A DNA stretch of 64,000 nt, from assembly GCA_930367215.1 (NCBI GenBank), contig OV884059.1:36509882-36573881 (forward strand), read 5' to 3'. Of the stretch, positions 1-11,497 are shown in pieces. Numbering within the stretch: position 1 is the stretch's first letter; the number at the start of each line of letters is the position of its first letter. The notes beneath the pieces were generated by a model that worked only from the letters and a program-made list of their open reading frames with translations, did not search any database and was not told the DNA's origin. The position numbers and the translations under genes were made by a program. The stretch comes from Pollenia angustigena. Its lineage: Eukaryota > Arthropoda > Insecta > Diptera > Polleniidae.

Positions 1-127
1 CGTACCTACCGTATCCTTGTAGCTTTAAAATGTTGGCCTAAACTTATTCAGTTATCTTTCAATTAACCAACGCTTATTTTTTCCATTGTGTTTCATAAAC
101 GTCCAAAGGTATGATAGGATTCAACAT

Positions 128-293
128 ATTTGATTTGTGATAATAAATTTCCACATACATATAAGTATAATATTATATTATTATATTATATTATATTATC
201 ACATATGTGAAAATATTTGATTTGTGATAATAAATTTCCACATACATATAAGTATAATATTATATTATATTATATTATCACATATGTGAAAAT
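128..293. repeat. tandem duplication, about 87-bp unit
   Basis: The unit starting ATTTGATTTGTGATAATAAA at 128 repeats from 215, differing mainly by one TATTA indel in an inner (ATATT)n run. The ends of each unit (CACATATGTG) are palindromic. Confidence 0.85.
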
Positions 294-402
294 GTTTATA
301 GACTTAATGAAATTTCATTTATAAAAATACGAGAATTAAAATAATTTATTTCTAATTATTGAATTTAACGCAATTCAAAACAAATTCATAGGTCATCAAA
401 AA

Positions 403-537
403 TAGCCAGTTGGCGATTTAAACTATTTTATATATCGGCAAAAAATCGCCATGTCGCCAAATCAAAAATTAGGTCGCCAAACATGTTTGAAAATCGCCAC
501 GTTTGGCGAGAAATCGCCACTTCTGACAACCCTGCTG
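403..537. repeat. TGGCGATTTT dispersed repeat
   Basis: Alternating TGGCGATTT and AAATCGCCA words around an ACATGTTTG centre. Related copies lie at 10098-10210 and 10960-11025. I could not define the element ends. Confidence 0.55.
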
Positions 538-582
538 TTAACTGTCGGATAACAGCTAACGCCAAGTTATAATAATGGCCCT
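537..582. repeat. half copy of a GGGCCATTATTA MITE
   Basis: The last 46 bp, ending AATAATGGCCC|TTA, match one arm of the complete MITE at 35813-35938 in inverted orientation. The other arm is absent, so this is a truncated copy. Confidence 0.6.
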
Positions 583-826
583 TAGTAGACGGAAACAATT
601 AACCGAAACATTTGCTCTTGTTTTTCGCAATGCGGTCTTATTTAGCGAAATAATTAAGCGGGTTACGCAATCAAACGGAACTCAACTAAACGGGTTTTTT
701 TTTACATAGACAGTTATACTGAATGATTTCGTTCATTCGGCTCAATTAACCGAAAACAACTGTTATAATTGATACATAATTATTTTTGATCTTGCGAGTT
801 TTCTACTTTATTGTTTTAATAAACAG

Positions 827-953
827 TGGGGTAATTCTGTAACTTTTTAACGACAAAAATTTGTCGTTAAGTAGTAAATTTTAAATATTTTTATGTAAAA
901 ATGTTCTACTTAACGAAAAATGTTTGTCGTTAAAAAGTTACAGAATTACCCCA
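827..953. repeat. palindromic MITE with TGGGGTAATTCTG ends
   Basis: A 127-bp near-perfect hairpin. The left arm TGGGGTAATTCTGTAACTTT is mirrored at 934-953, and the inner arm GACAAAAATTTGTCGTTAAG is mirrored with small changes. It is flanked by ACAG-like sequence on both sides. Confidence 0.8.
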
Positions 954-1342
954 CAGGTGTATGTACATTAAGAACTCAAAGTAGAAATAAAATTAGTTTT
1001 AATAACACTGTGCAGCACATAAATTGCAAACTCCTTCTCGTGGGGAATTACGCAAATAGGGGATTAAGCCTAATACTATGTTCACACAAACATTTTGACA
1101 TGTATCAATGTTACAATAAGATCGTTCTAGTCTTGTACTGAAACCCCCATTTACAAGAGCTTTAACTCAATTTAATAAATTATTTCATAGTTTAAATGTG
1201 GAATTTAGTTCTTCGAAAAAAACTTCAGCCATATACTTGGTTATAATAAATGTGACGAGTTCCATAACAAAACGCAACAATTCCACTTTTTAAATTTAAT
1301 GTTTTTTTTTACTGAATAATGGTGTATATAATAAAATTCTTA

Positions 1343-1571
1343 GGCTGGATTTTTGAGATCTCAGTTAAACTAGGTTAAATTAATCCGAAAACAGATTTAT
1401 GCCGCCATTACCAAGTTTGTATACAAAATTTTGACGGAACCGCTAAGTTTTACTTAAAATGTTGCTCGTTAATTAAATAATTACAAAAGAATCACCATTC
1501 GCCGGAAAATTCCGAGTTTCAGACTACGTTAAACTAAGTTTAAGCTTAATCCACATCACAATAACTCGGCC
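1343..1571. repeat. PIF/Harbinger-like MITE with TTA duplication
   Basis: Termini GGCTGGATTTTTGAG and CAATAACTCGGCC are imperfect inverted repeats. An inner AACTAGGTTAA is also mirrored. TTA flanks both sides (1340-1342, 1572-1574), the 3-bp TWA duplication typical of PIF/Harbinger. Confidence 0.6.
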
Positions 1572-1789
1572 TTAAGGTTACTGTTTTAACGAATTTATTT
1601 ACTTTGAATCGGATCAAAGCGCAACAATTTCACATGCATACATAAATCGTACTAACTTAAATTCATTTTTATTTGTTCATTTATCTAAAAATTGTAAAAG
1701 TGGCATTGTTCCGTTTTAATATGGAGCTCCTCATTTTCGACTAACTAATTCAAGTTTAAGTTCAAATAGCCTGAAGGGAACAATGTTCT

Positions 1790-2618
1790 CCCAACAAACA
1801 CGAAGTCAAACCTTGATATAAAATGAATTTATCATTTGACATCAAACACACTTTGCAAACCTTTTCGATTATTTGCTTTAAATATTTGAATATAAATTAT
1901 TAATAACTTGAATATAAACGTTTGACATACATTGTTTTATCAAATTGATGTCAAATTGTTATCAAATGTTATACTCAAATCAAAAAAATAACTTGGCAGC
2001 ACTGAAGCGAAAAAAGTCTAAACACTAGAAAATGGAGATTTAAGTTAAATAAGTTACACAATTAAAGAAAAGTTACAGATTACATTGAGTAAATTCGCCT
2101 TATAAAAACTTTGAATTCTTATTAAAAATTATAAATTATTTGTAAGTAAAAAATTGATTACAAAGTGAAAGAATGTGAATAAAAATAATACGGGAAACTG
2201 AAGAAAATAAAAGTTTGTTGCACGATCGCAGTGATACGTCATGACAATCCTCAAAATAAAAAGGAGCCAAGTATTTTGTCTTTCCAAGATTTAGAGGACG
2301 GAAAGAACACTATTTCATTTTTTAACTATGGTGCCAAATGTTTATCTAACAGTTGATTCAAATAAATAATGAATGTAAATTAAAAAAAAAAATATTTTTA
2401 TTTATGTTCCGCATTGTATAAAAATCCACATTTGAAAAGCGTTTGAGAATAACGTTTAAAAGCAAGTTGAAAATAAATGCATTTCTCAATTTTAAAATAA
2501 TTTCCCCTTTTTGTTGAGAATGCTATGATTTTCAAATCATTATCAAATGTTTGTCGTTTGAGAAAAGGTTTGATTTCAAATCACTTTCAATTTAAAATCA
2601 AACCTCCGTGTTTCTGGG
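1790..2618. mobile_element. non-autonomous element with CCCA...TGGG ends
   Basis: Left end CCCAACAAACACGAAGTCAA and right end GAGGTT-like to CCGTGTTTCTGGG form inverted repeats. Subterminal words such as TTTGACATCAAA and ATCAAATGTT recur in both halves. There is no coding capacity, and no clear target duplication is visible. Two other elements with similar ends lie at 16644-17350 and 27444-28046. Confidence 0.5.
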
Positions 2619-2758
2619 CTTTTGATACATATGAAAACACTATGGATATCGATTAAATATCATTTAAAATTATATATAAAAGTTAGGAAATTTAAGACTT
2701 GAAATGTCCCTTTGTGTATATAATATTCCTTTTCTTTTTAATAATTAAAAAAAAGTAC

Positions 2759-2938
2759 CTGTAATGGTCTTTGTGGAGGTCCCCCCATACTGTGGTGATG
2801 GTACATTACATCATGTTTCATTTGGGAGGTCATTTGTGAAGGATGTACGTGCGAGGCCTGATGTTTTCCAATATCAACCGCCGCAAGTGCTTCCGCTCTG
2901 CTAAGGATTCCATCGTTGATTCCGGCAAATATATCACC
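2759..2938 (-). CDS. acj6: acj6 exon encoding the POU-IV box (internal coding exon)
   Basis: Read on the minus strand this is a 180-nt, 60-codon open exon. It is bounded by a pyrimidine-rich acceptor ending in TTTCAG and by a CAG|GTACTT donor. The peptide starts GDIFAGINDGILSRAEALAA and goes on with VDIGKHQ, then a histidine/methionine-rich stretch ending MYHHHSMGGPPQRPLQ. The RAEALAAVDI core is the POU-IV box diagnostic of class IV POU transcription factors (vertebrate Brn-3/POU4, fly acj6). Acj6 is a nuclear factor that selects odorant-receptor expression and neuron identity. The exon starts in phase 0, matching the end of the exon at 9569-9625 (ARQN then GDIF). The DNA-binding POU domains are not in the window and should lie at lower coordinates. 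Recognition is from memory of the family; confidence is high. Confidence 0.93.
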
Positions 2939-3391
2939 CTGAAATTAGAAATAGTAAATACCAAAATACAAATGTATATAGAAACAAATACAAGTTGTAT
3001 ATACGGCTTAGGCCAAGGCCACGCGATGAGCTTAAAAAAATTAAAACATATGAAATACTACTGAAGTGGCCACGAAATGAGCGGCATGTTAGCGAAATTT
3101 TTGAGCGACTAAGCGGCGTCGCTCAGGAATAAAACTTGTTCTAATTTTTAGTTGTTTTCTGAGCGTCAAAAAATAAACATGACATATTTGCATTAGACTT
3201 CAACGGGAAATCCCCTTTTTTGTTTAAGCTTTGTACAATCATTTTTAAATTAACGACGTAAATCGAAGCATTAGCGACGCAACTTTGTAGCCATGCGACG
3301 CAAAGTGAAACAAAATGACGCAACTTCGAAATCAAAGAAATTTTAAAAAAGACGCAACTTCGAAAAATAATCAAACCGAAGCGACGCAAAC

Positions 3392-4040
3392 CGGGTTGTT
3401 GGTGTATATACAAATCTACCCAATACAATATATTAATACCCACACCACAATAGTGGAGAGGGTATTATGCATTTGTGCTGAAGTGTGTAACGCCTTAAAA
3501 TATTGGTCCTAGCTTGACCCACCTTAAAGTATACTGATCGACTTAGAATCACTCTCTGAATCGAACTAACGATGTCCGTCCGGCTGGCTGGCTGTCCATG
3601 TAACCTTGTGCGCAAAGTACTGGTCGCAATTTTGAAGATAATATTGAAAATGGATCACGAGGAAGATAGGGGGAAATTTCTTCCTATCAGAAACTATCAA
3701 ACCGATTTTAATGAACTTTAAAAAAAAGATAGAACCATATCTATATGACACAAAAAATGTGCATTTTTTAAAAAATAAGACCACAAGGGGAGGTAGGGCG
3801 CAATTTCTGCCTCTCAGAAATTATCAAACCGATTTTAATGATATTTAAATCATACATAGAAATATATTTATATGTAGTTTTTCAAAAATAGGACTACAAG
3901 GGAAGGTAGGCGGCAATTTTTGCTTCTCTCACATGCTGGTTAATGAAGTTTATAAACATAAATTAATCTATATTAATATGGACACATTAGCATGATGTGT
4001 TTATTAATACTGTGGTCTAGGGTATCATATGGTCGAGCTT
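3392..4040. repeat. dipteran dispersed repeat
   Basis: Contains CGACTTAGAATCACTCTCTG, a GTCCGTCCGGCTGGCTGGC run and repeated AAACCGATTTTAATGA words followed by GGGGGAAATT-type blocks. The same blocks occur inverted at 50285-50740. No coding sequence survives; I do not assign a superfamily. Confidence 0.5.
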
Positions 4041-4427
4041 GACCGTACTTTCTTACGTGTTTATAATTTGTTTTTGTTTTAAATGTAAGTTAAGCGAACG
4101 AAGTTTTCGCTCGAAAAAGACGAACAGGCTGCAATTTTTTTTTTTCTTAAAAAACGCTTTACATTTTTATGAATACGATTTTCGCGTAATAACATTAAAC
4201 AAGCCACTCTTTACAATGGCATTTTAACAACTAACCGCTCAGACGTGACGCTCAGTAATAAGCCACTTGCCGCTCAAACTTTACGCTTTGACGCTCATCG
4301 CTCCGCCGCTTGACGCTTAGCCGCTCAATGCGTGGCCTCGGCCTTAGCCGAATCTTATATACCGTTCAACGTGGTGCGATATAAAAAGAAAGTTATATGA
4401 ATTATTATATATATCTACAAGCTGACC

Positions 4428-6048
4428 CGGCAAAAGTTGTTTTGCCACATTACCTTTTTCTAGTGGATATTTTGGTTTTTAATTAAAAAATAACGAATGT
4501 ATTGCAAGTGTGTGGGGATGGGATCTATAAGGAATCAAGCGCTTTATACCATGATCCGCGATATAAAAAAGCAATAGCCATCTATTTCTTTATTTCTGTT
4601 CGTTAAATATTCAAATGTTAAACATAAAAAAGTTATGTATTTTGTATCCTAAAGTATGAAAATAAAACAATGATAATCAATATTCATTACGAAGAGCAAT
4701 TACGTGTACGATATTTTTTGTCAGTTCGTCTTTAGCCAACACAAATAAACACGATGGCTTGCCAACGCAAGAACATGTCACGTTGAAATGTTCCGTGTGA
4801 AAAACATGGTGTGCCCAAATCTAAGCCTCAAACAGACATTTGGCCTTGCGACTTATTTCAAATGCCAGTCTAATAGGAAATTGAACGCGTTTGAATTCAA
4901 TTGGGACGTCTGTGGGAATCATCGAAGTTCGTAGCAGCAAAATATTTTCGTCTCGGAATTTACCATTCAAAATGGTGGCTTCGATAACTTTTTTCATCAA
5001 TTTTTCGAATGCGTGACGAAGGAAGGGAGCGGATGTATGTGATCGATGTACTTGTTGGCGTTGTTGTTCAATAGCGCTTTGTGTGTCAACTACGAACCGA
5101 ATACCGCTGTGCTCCCACGCCCGTTTTCATTATCTTGTTGAGTTTTTTCGTTGGTTCGTGCTGCTCTAAAATTTCGCACGTATGTTGCATTGTTCGTTCG
5201 ACGGCTCAAATTTGCTCCCTTGCGTCTTCCTGTAATACTGTAATTCTGTAATACTCACAGACAAACAGGCATTTGTGTGCTTATTGATTTATTATTTGAA
5301 TATTGTTCCTACAAAAATGTTAAAATCGGGATTAAAAATATGAGAAAGTGATGTTAGGATTGTGAAAATGTATGGTTATTGCTATTTTTTGATCCAAATG
5401 AAAAAAATTATGAAAATAAAAAAATTCGTTAAAAAATACATGAAGTTTTCAAAAGAATCGGTTAATTAATAAAAAAGGTATAGAGGGGGATGATTTTACC
5501 ATTTCGCTTTATTTTACGCTCTAAATGTTAAAATGTTTAGACTTTATATCCTTCAAACATTTAAGCTATCATCGGTTAATTAATTAACGAGACATGGGTA
5601 GGGGGAAGTTTTACCCGTTTTGCCCTATTAAACGCGCTAAAGGTTGGAATTTCCAAAAAAATTTTATCTTTAGGTTCCTGTCAGATGTTACGGTGTCTGC
5701 TTGCCAAATTTTAAGAAAACCGGTTGAAGATATAGGGAGGGGAAGCTTTTACCCCTCTTGCCCTATTTCACGCCCTAAATAATAAAATTTATAGGCTATA
5801 GTTCCAGATGTTACACTATTTGTCTGCCAAATTTTAAGAAAATCGGTTGATTAGTTAAGAAGCAATAGGGAGGGGAAGCTTTTACTCCTTTTGCCCTATT
5901 TTACGCCATCTAGCGATATGCAATATACTTAACGACATATTGTCATACCTAACGAACACATACACAATTTCATAAAAATCGGTTAAGCCATTTCGAAGGA
6001 GTTCAATTACAAACACCGTGACACGGAAATTTTATTTTTCATAGAAGA
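4428..6048 (-). mobile_element. non-autonomous Helitron-like element
   Basis: On the minus strand the element would start A|TC (5' end at 6048), followed by AAATTTCCGTGTCACGGTG. It ends with the hairpin GGCAAAACAACTTTTGCC, then GGGTCAGCTTG|T at 4428. A hairpin about 10 nt before CTRR|T is the Helitron 3' signature; here CTTG replaces CTAG. Inside, 5460-5910 holds about four diverged units of roughly 130 bp built on AATCGGTTAATTAATT and GGGGAAGCTTTTAC blocks. No Rep/helicase remains. Confidence 0.55.
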
Positions 6049-6989
6049 TGAAGATATGTATGTATTAGGGTGTTCAATTAATCGTTTTTTATTTTTGTTC
6101 GATCAAACGATTAATCAATATTTTTCATTTTTAACATTTTCGATTTAACGAATACAATTTTAAAATTAATCGAATAATTCTTAATCCAGCAATTTTTTAA
6201 ATTACGAGATTATTTTCGATAATTTTAGAAAAAAATAGTACTCCAGTAAATAAACATTCTTTTTTAAATAAAACTTGTCAATGTAGCTTCACTTTCGGTC
6301 ACTTAGATTTTAAAATAGTCAATATAACTTTGGAGTTTTTGAAACTGTTCACGGGCATTCCATGCAAATAATTTCCTCTAGTGAAGCGATCGAAGTATCT
6401 TATTTAAAATATTAATTCATTGGACCACTTGTAGCCCCCTGTTGATTTTGTTGGTGGAGCATCTTCTTCAAGTTCTATGTTATAGTCACTATGCAAGTGG
6501 ATAATTAGTGAAGTTTTTGAAGAACATTAACGTTAATTCATTTTTTGACACCCGTTACATTAGTATTATTAGATTTATCCTTCGTACAATATTTTTGAAC
6601 CAAACTATTTCTAAATTTTTTTATTTCTAAATGTTTATTTTGTTAAAAAATACGTGCGTATTCTAGAAATCGAAATGAGGTGAATTTAAAATCGATCAAA
6701 TTTTAAGAGCGTAATGAAAGTTTCTAAAAATTTTCCTACTTCATTCATTAAGCATCTTATATTTTTGCAAGAACAACATTTACCCAAAAAATAACGGTAA
6801 TTTTAATTGAATTTAAATTATCGTTTAATTTGAATTTCACTTCATTTCGATTTTTAGAACATACCCAATAAATTAATATAAATCTCTGAGTTAACATACC
6901 TTTTCTTTTGTGAAATGAATTATTAAATTGTGTTGAAAAAATGTAACAAAAATAGCTCTTAATCAGATCTAAAATTTGACCTTAAGATA

Positions 6990-7760
6990 AAATTAAATAA
7001 GAACATTTAAAAAAAATGTTGCCCCCCTCCCCAAGATTATATCCTGGCTATGCCCATGTATTCGTGTATTGTCATCGGGAGTATGTCTGCCTGCAAAGTT
7101 TCATCCATTTGCATTGAGTAAAAGGCGGTTAAATTAACGTTACAAGATTTGATTTTCCGAAGTGAAGCTAAAGAAAAGGTTTTAAAAAAATGTTACCCCC
7201 CCCCATAGATTTTATCCTGGCTACGCCCATGTATTCGTGTATTGTCATCGGGAATATGTATGCCTCCAAAGTTTCACCCATTTGCATTGAGCATAAGGCG
7301 GTTAAATTAACGTTACAAGATTTGATTTTCCGAAGTGAAGCTAAAGAAAAGGTTTTAAAAAAAATGTTACCCCCCCCCTAGATTTTATCCTGGCTACGCC
7401 CATGTATTCGTGTACTGTCATCGGGAATATATATGCCTGCAAAGTTTCATCCATTTGCATTGAGTAAAAGGCGGTCAAAAAAGCATTTTACCAAAAAAAA
7501 AACATTTTGCCCCTCCCCTAGATTTTATCCTGGCTACGCCCATGTATTCGTGTACTGTCATCGGGAATACATATGCCTGCAAAGCATTTACCAAAAAAAA
7601 AATTTGCCCCCTCCCCCTAGATTTTATCCTGGCTACGCCCATATATTCGTGTATTGTCATCGGGAATATGTATGCCTGCAAAGTTTCATCCATTTGCATT
7701 GAGTATAAGGCGGTTAAATTAACGTTACAAGTTTGATTTTCCGAAGTGGAGCTAAAGAAA
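6990..7760. repeat. short tandem array of a 173-bp unit
   Basis: Five copies of TATCCTGGCTACGCCCATG start near 7040, 7213, 7387, 7527 and 7627. The first spacing is about 173 bp; the last copies are internally shortened to about 140 and 100 bp. Each unit carries a C-run, the CTGGCTACGCCC block and GGCGGTTAAATTAACGTTAC. Open frames in it are periodic by-products of the repeat. Confidence 0.8.
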
Positions 7761-7837
7761 AGGTTTTAAAAAAAAACAACATCTTATTCTAAACAGCAAA
7801 ACTGTCAAAAAACGTTAAATTTCGTCATAGATTTCAC

Positions 7838-8050
7838 TGTGCTAGTTGAAAAAATATACAAGCCGGTCACATGGCGTTTCAACATAATTCGGGTGCGCTG
7901 AATCCAATGTTGCTAACCGTTTATTTAGGTTAGCTCTTGTTTTCGAGATATACCGTTATTGCGAAAATGGAGGAGGTTGCACAACCTTTATTCGCGTAAC
8001 TCAAAAACGGTTCAGTTTATTAAAATAACTAAAAAAGACCGAAATTCCGG
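7838..8050. repeat. repeat shared with 54159-54353
   Basis: CTAGTTGAAAAAATATACAA, CACATGGCGTTTCAACATAA and TTTCGAGATATACCGTTATT recur in order in the copy inside the hAT shell at 53846-55195. Both copies are diverged. Confidence 0.65.
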
Positions 8051-8524
8051 CCACGTGCCGTAAAATATATGACGAAATTTAACGTTTTTTGACACTTTTG
8101 CTGTTTTCAGTAAGATTTTGTTGTTTTTTTTATTTTATCTTAAGGTTTTTTTTAGATCTGATTAGAAGCTAAAAATTTGCTGAAGAGACCCAAGCAATAT
8201 TTCGACCACTTCACAAGATGTAGACTTAAGAATCAGTACATGTTTTTTGAAAATTGTGCTAAAATCTACACCCAGTCGAAAACTTCAAAAATTATTTAAA
8301 AAAAAACCTTAGCTAATAATTCAAAACCCAGCTAGAGTTTTTCTTCTAGCATCATAAGCTTTCAGATTTTAGGGGTCTGTAATTAAATCTAATATCGAAT
8401 ATATAGCAAAAACGAAAAATTTAAGATTAAAGTTATACAGGTTATTTTTGATGCCAATAAGATCACATATTGTTAAATTCTGCTGTTATGATTATTTGCA
8501 AAACTAGGCTGACAGGATTGAAGT

Positions 8525-8730
8525 ATTATGGAAATATAATTTCTGATCATGCCACACAGCAAGCTTAACAATGGACTTATTGAGAGGCGAGTTCGGTGAC
8601 CATTTTATTTCATGTTCGGGAGCGGTAAATTGGCCGCCTAGATCGTGCGATTTAACGCCTTTAGGCTATTTTTTGTGGGGCTATGTTAAAGCTCATGTCT
8701 ATAGACACATGCCCGCTTCTGTCACAAGTT
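8525..8730 (+). pseudogene. mariner-like (DDE_3) transposase fragment
   Basis: Translation from 8568 gives TMDLLRGEFGDHFISCSGAV, then NWPPRSCDLTPLGYFLWGYV and KAHVYRHMPASV. The NWPPRSCDLTPLDYFLWG block is the third catalytic segment of a common insect mariner-like transposase family. Here the catalytic Asp after TPL is Gly. Upstream HIA-type sequence is frameshifted and the rest of the gene is missing, so this is a dead fragment. Confidence 0.8.
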
Positions 8731-9568
8731 AGTTGCCCCGCCGTTGGCGTACACTGCTCTCGGTAGTGATAGAAAAATTTTAGTCGATTTTGGATCATAG
8801 GATCCCAACAAAACCCTGCACGTTTTTGTGTTTCCCCAAAACTTTCTTAGATTTCCTAAGTATAGTAGCGTCCGTATCCCTTTTAATATAACAAATTGGA
8901 ACTGGAATGTCAATCACTCGAATGAACGGTAATTGAACCCTCCCGTCTCGCCAATTCGTCTGCCACTTCTTTTCCTTCTACGCCAATGTTACCATGTGTT
9001 TATTGATAATGGTCGGCTTTGACCGACTTTACTTTCTTACTTGATTTTTTTTAATTATATTCGAGTATTAAAATTTTTTTTTTTTTTTGACTTGGAGTTT
9101 TCCCGTCTTAAAATTTTTATCAAGAGCTTTAACAATCTTTAAATAAAAAAATAAAAAACTGAAGTGTTTATTTAATATTGCAAATACATGTTTATATACA
9201 GGTGTATATACTGGTGTAACATACTTTATGTATAGAATACAATATATTATTACATGTGTTGACACAAGTAACTTGAACAATATATAAATACATGTATCCA
9301 TATGTACATGTATAAAAAGATATGCATATGTGTGTATATATATAGGGTGGTATTTATACATACGACAAACACTTTCACACATTCATATATCTATGTATGT
9401 ACATATGTATGTATGTACATAAATGTAAGTTTTTTTTACATTAATTTATAATGAGTTCTGCTTTAAACATCAGCAGCAAAGAGCAAAAAAAAAACAAGAG
9501 TAAAAGCTTTTTTTGTTTTTTTTTTTTATTTATAGTTTAGAAAAGGAAACATTTTTATCTTAACTTAC

Positions 9569-9625
9569 ATTCTGGCGTGCTGACCATGAATTGCATAAAA
9601 GGGATGCATCTTCTAACAAACGAGT
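9569..9625 (-). CDS. acj6: acj6 microexon (19 codons)
   Basis: A 57-nt exon on the minus strand encoding TRLLEDASLLCNSWSARQN. It has a polypyrimidine tract and TTTTCAG acceptor (9626-9635) and a near-consensus AAT|GTAAGTTA donor (9561-9568). Both junctions are phase 0, so it reads directly into the POU-IV exon at 2938. The peptide matches the conserved region of insect Acj6 just before GDIFAG. It is embedded in TE-rich intron sequence and is too short to be found without splice logic. In Drosophila this part of acj6 is alternatively spliced. Whether the leading Thr codon is always included cannot be read from one genomic sequence. Confidence 0.9.
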
Positions 9626-9866
9626 CTGAAAAGAGGGAAGGGGAACAATTTACAGAAAGAGGTAAAAGTTTAACAAGCAAAACAATACAAAAAATTTCAA
9701 ACTTAATAAATAATAAATTTTCGTGTTTTTTTTTTTTTTTTTTTTTTTGTGGTTTTACAAATTGTTAATTCTGCCAACGCACACACATGCGTGCGTGAAT
9801 GTTTGTATGTATATGTTACCAATATGATTGTTTCCGCACCAATGTTGCAAATCTGAGTGCAAATAC

Positions 9867-10095
9867 ATATCGAGCCCTAACCGCGAAAATAACGTAAGCG
9901 CCAAAAATCATATTTTACAAGAAAGATTTTATTTTATTTCATATAATTTTGTATGAAATTTATCGCTTACGATAAAATTGATCTTGCTATAAAATTGATA
10001 AAATTGATCTTGCTATAAAATCGTAACGGAACCTTATGTGACCACGACATTTTAGGAAATTATGCTGTCGCTTACGCTAATTTCGCGGTTAGGGC
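9867..10095. repeat. MITE family ATATCGAGCCCTAACCGC, copy 1
   Basis: Left end ATATCGAGCCCTAACCGCG and right end CGCGGTTAGGGCTGTC are inverted repeats. The inside shares the AAAATCGTAACGG and GTGACC...ATTTTAGGA words with copies at 32281-32538 and 38425-38690. Confidence 0.75.
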
Positions 10096-10269
10096 TGTCA
10101 GATATGGCGATTTCTCGCAAAACGTGGCGATTTTGAAACGTGTTTGGCGGTGGGATTTGACGACTGGCGATTTTTTTTATAATTGGCGATTTATTTGGCT
10201 ATTTTTACCATTTATATTATTTCAGCGATTTTTTTTAGCAGTGTAATTTTTTGTTATCATTAAGCTAGA

Positions 10270-10584
10270 GGTCTACACCACGCGTTTTCGCCTCTACGCA
10301 TTGTATGATTTTTATACCTTCCATGCGTTCTATGTTTCAAGTTACATGCAACGCTTTTTATGCGGCATCACCACAAGTAAAAATTATATTTCATTTGCCA
10401 AAACCAGCTGATTGGTTCGAACGCTGCTTGTGACGCTTACAAAAGTAGAAAGTAAACCTACTTTTCGCATTCAACGTCTCAATGCATCCTACGCTTTTGT
10501 TCATGTAACTTGTTACATATAACAGATTCTACTTTTTTGACAGCTGCGTAGACAGCGAAAATGCGTGTAACGTGTGGTTGGGAC
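10270..10584. repeat. MITE with GGTCTACACCACGCGTTTTC ends
   Basis: Left GGTCTACACCACGCGTTTTC with CTACGCA is mirrored by TGCGTAGACAGCGAAAATGC and GTGTGGTTGGGACC at the right end. The element is 315 bp with no coding sequence. Confidence 0.65.
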
Positions 10585-11329
10585 CTTCAGCTTTACTAAT
10601 TCAAAAAAATTTGGCAACTTCTTTTCACATGATTTTTGTTTTGTATAATTTTAAGTGAATTTTATATTCAGTCATTATTTAATTCTAATAGTAGGTATGT
10701 ATGCAGGTCAAAACACTTAATGAAATCGATGAGGCTGAAGTGTACAATCTTACAGGTTTGTGTACTTAATTTTAGTTTTTTTAACTGAATATATGATCTC
10801 CATTTTATGTTTTTTAAAAAAAATAGCAGAAACTAAACAAAATTTACTTTCTGCGACTTTTTTTCAGTTTTTCACGATTTTTAACTGAAATATTAAACAA
10901 GCTTTTTTTGTATGCAAAATTTAATTAAAAAAAAAATGTTACGAAAACTGAATAAAATTGACGTTTGGCGATTTCTGACATCCGGTTTGGCGATGGAGCT
11001 CAAACAAATCTGACAGCCCTGATTTTGTGTGTAATTTCTGTTTGCCTGTGTAGCCCATGTAGCTTCATGTGTAATCTGTTTGTAATTTTATTTTGAGTTC
11101 TAGTTTTATATTAATTTTTTAAAATCAAGTTTTTCTTTTCGAACAATTATTTCTTCTTTGTAATTTTTTCAGTCTTTACCACAGTCAAACGTGTTTTTCA
11201 AACCTTGTCTTTTTTAATTTCTTAATTTCCAAATCCAACGTATAAAGAAATGTTAAATGAGGTCCTCAACGAGCAATAAACTTGCAAATATGTATGTACT
11301 CACCTGTCAAATTTAATTGCCAACACTAA

Positions 11330-11497
11330 GGCCCCTATTACGGTTAACAACTCAACTGATTTTCCCAATTTTTGTATTATGGTTTACAACTTTGCTATAT
11401 TGCGGTGAACCAAAACATAACAAAAATTACAACTGATCACAACCAGTTGTCTTAATTACAACTCAACTGAGTTTAGTTGTAAACCGTAATAGGGGCC
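11330..11497. repeat. PIF/Harbinger-like MITE with TAA duplication
   Basis: 168-bp element. GGCCCCTATTACGGTTAACA at the left is mirrored by GTAAACCGTAATAGGGGCC at the right. TAA flanks both sides (11327-11329 and 11498-11500). Confidence 0.8.

Larger units (their letters stand above)
2939..9568 (-). other. acj6: acj6 intron (6.6 kb), TE-filled
   Basis: This intron separates the microexon from the POU-IV exon. It holds a dipteran dispersed repeat (3.4-4.0 kb), a Helitron-like element (4428-6048), a tandem array (about 6990-7760), a repeat shared with the 54-kb region and a mariner-like transposase fragment (8525-8730). The stretch 6050-6990 is AT-rich and I see no gene or defined element in it. 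Confidence 0.85.

Noticed and set aside
7433..7736. Repeated peptides FYPGYAHVFVYCHREY in several frames and both strands
   Set aside because: By-product of the tandem array; no start context, stops differ between units.
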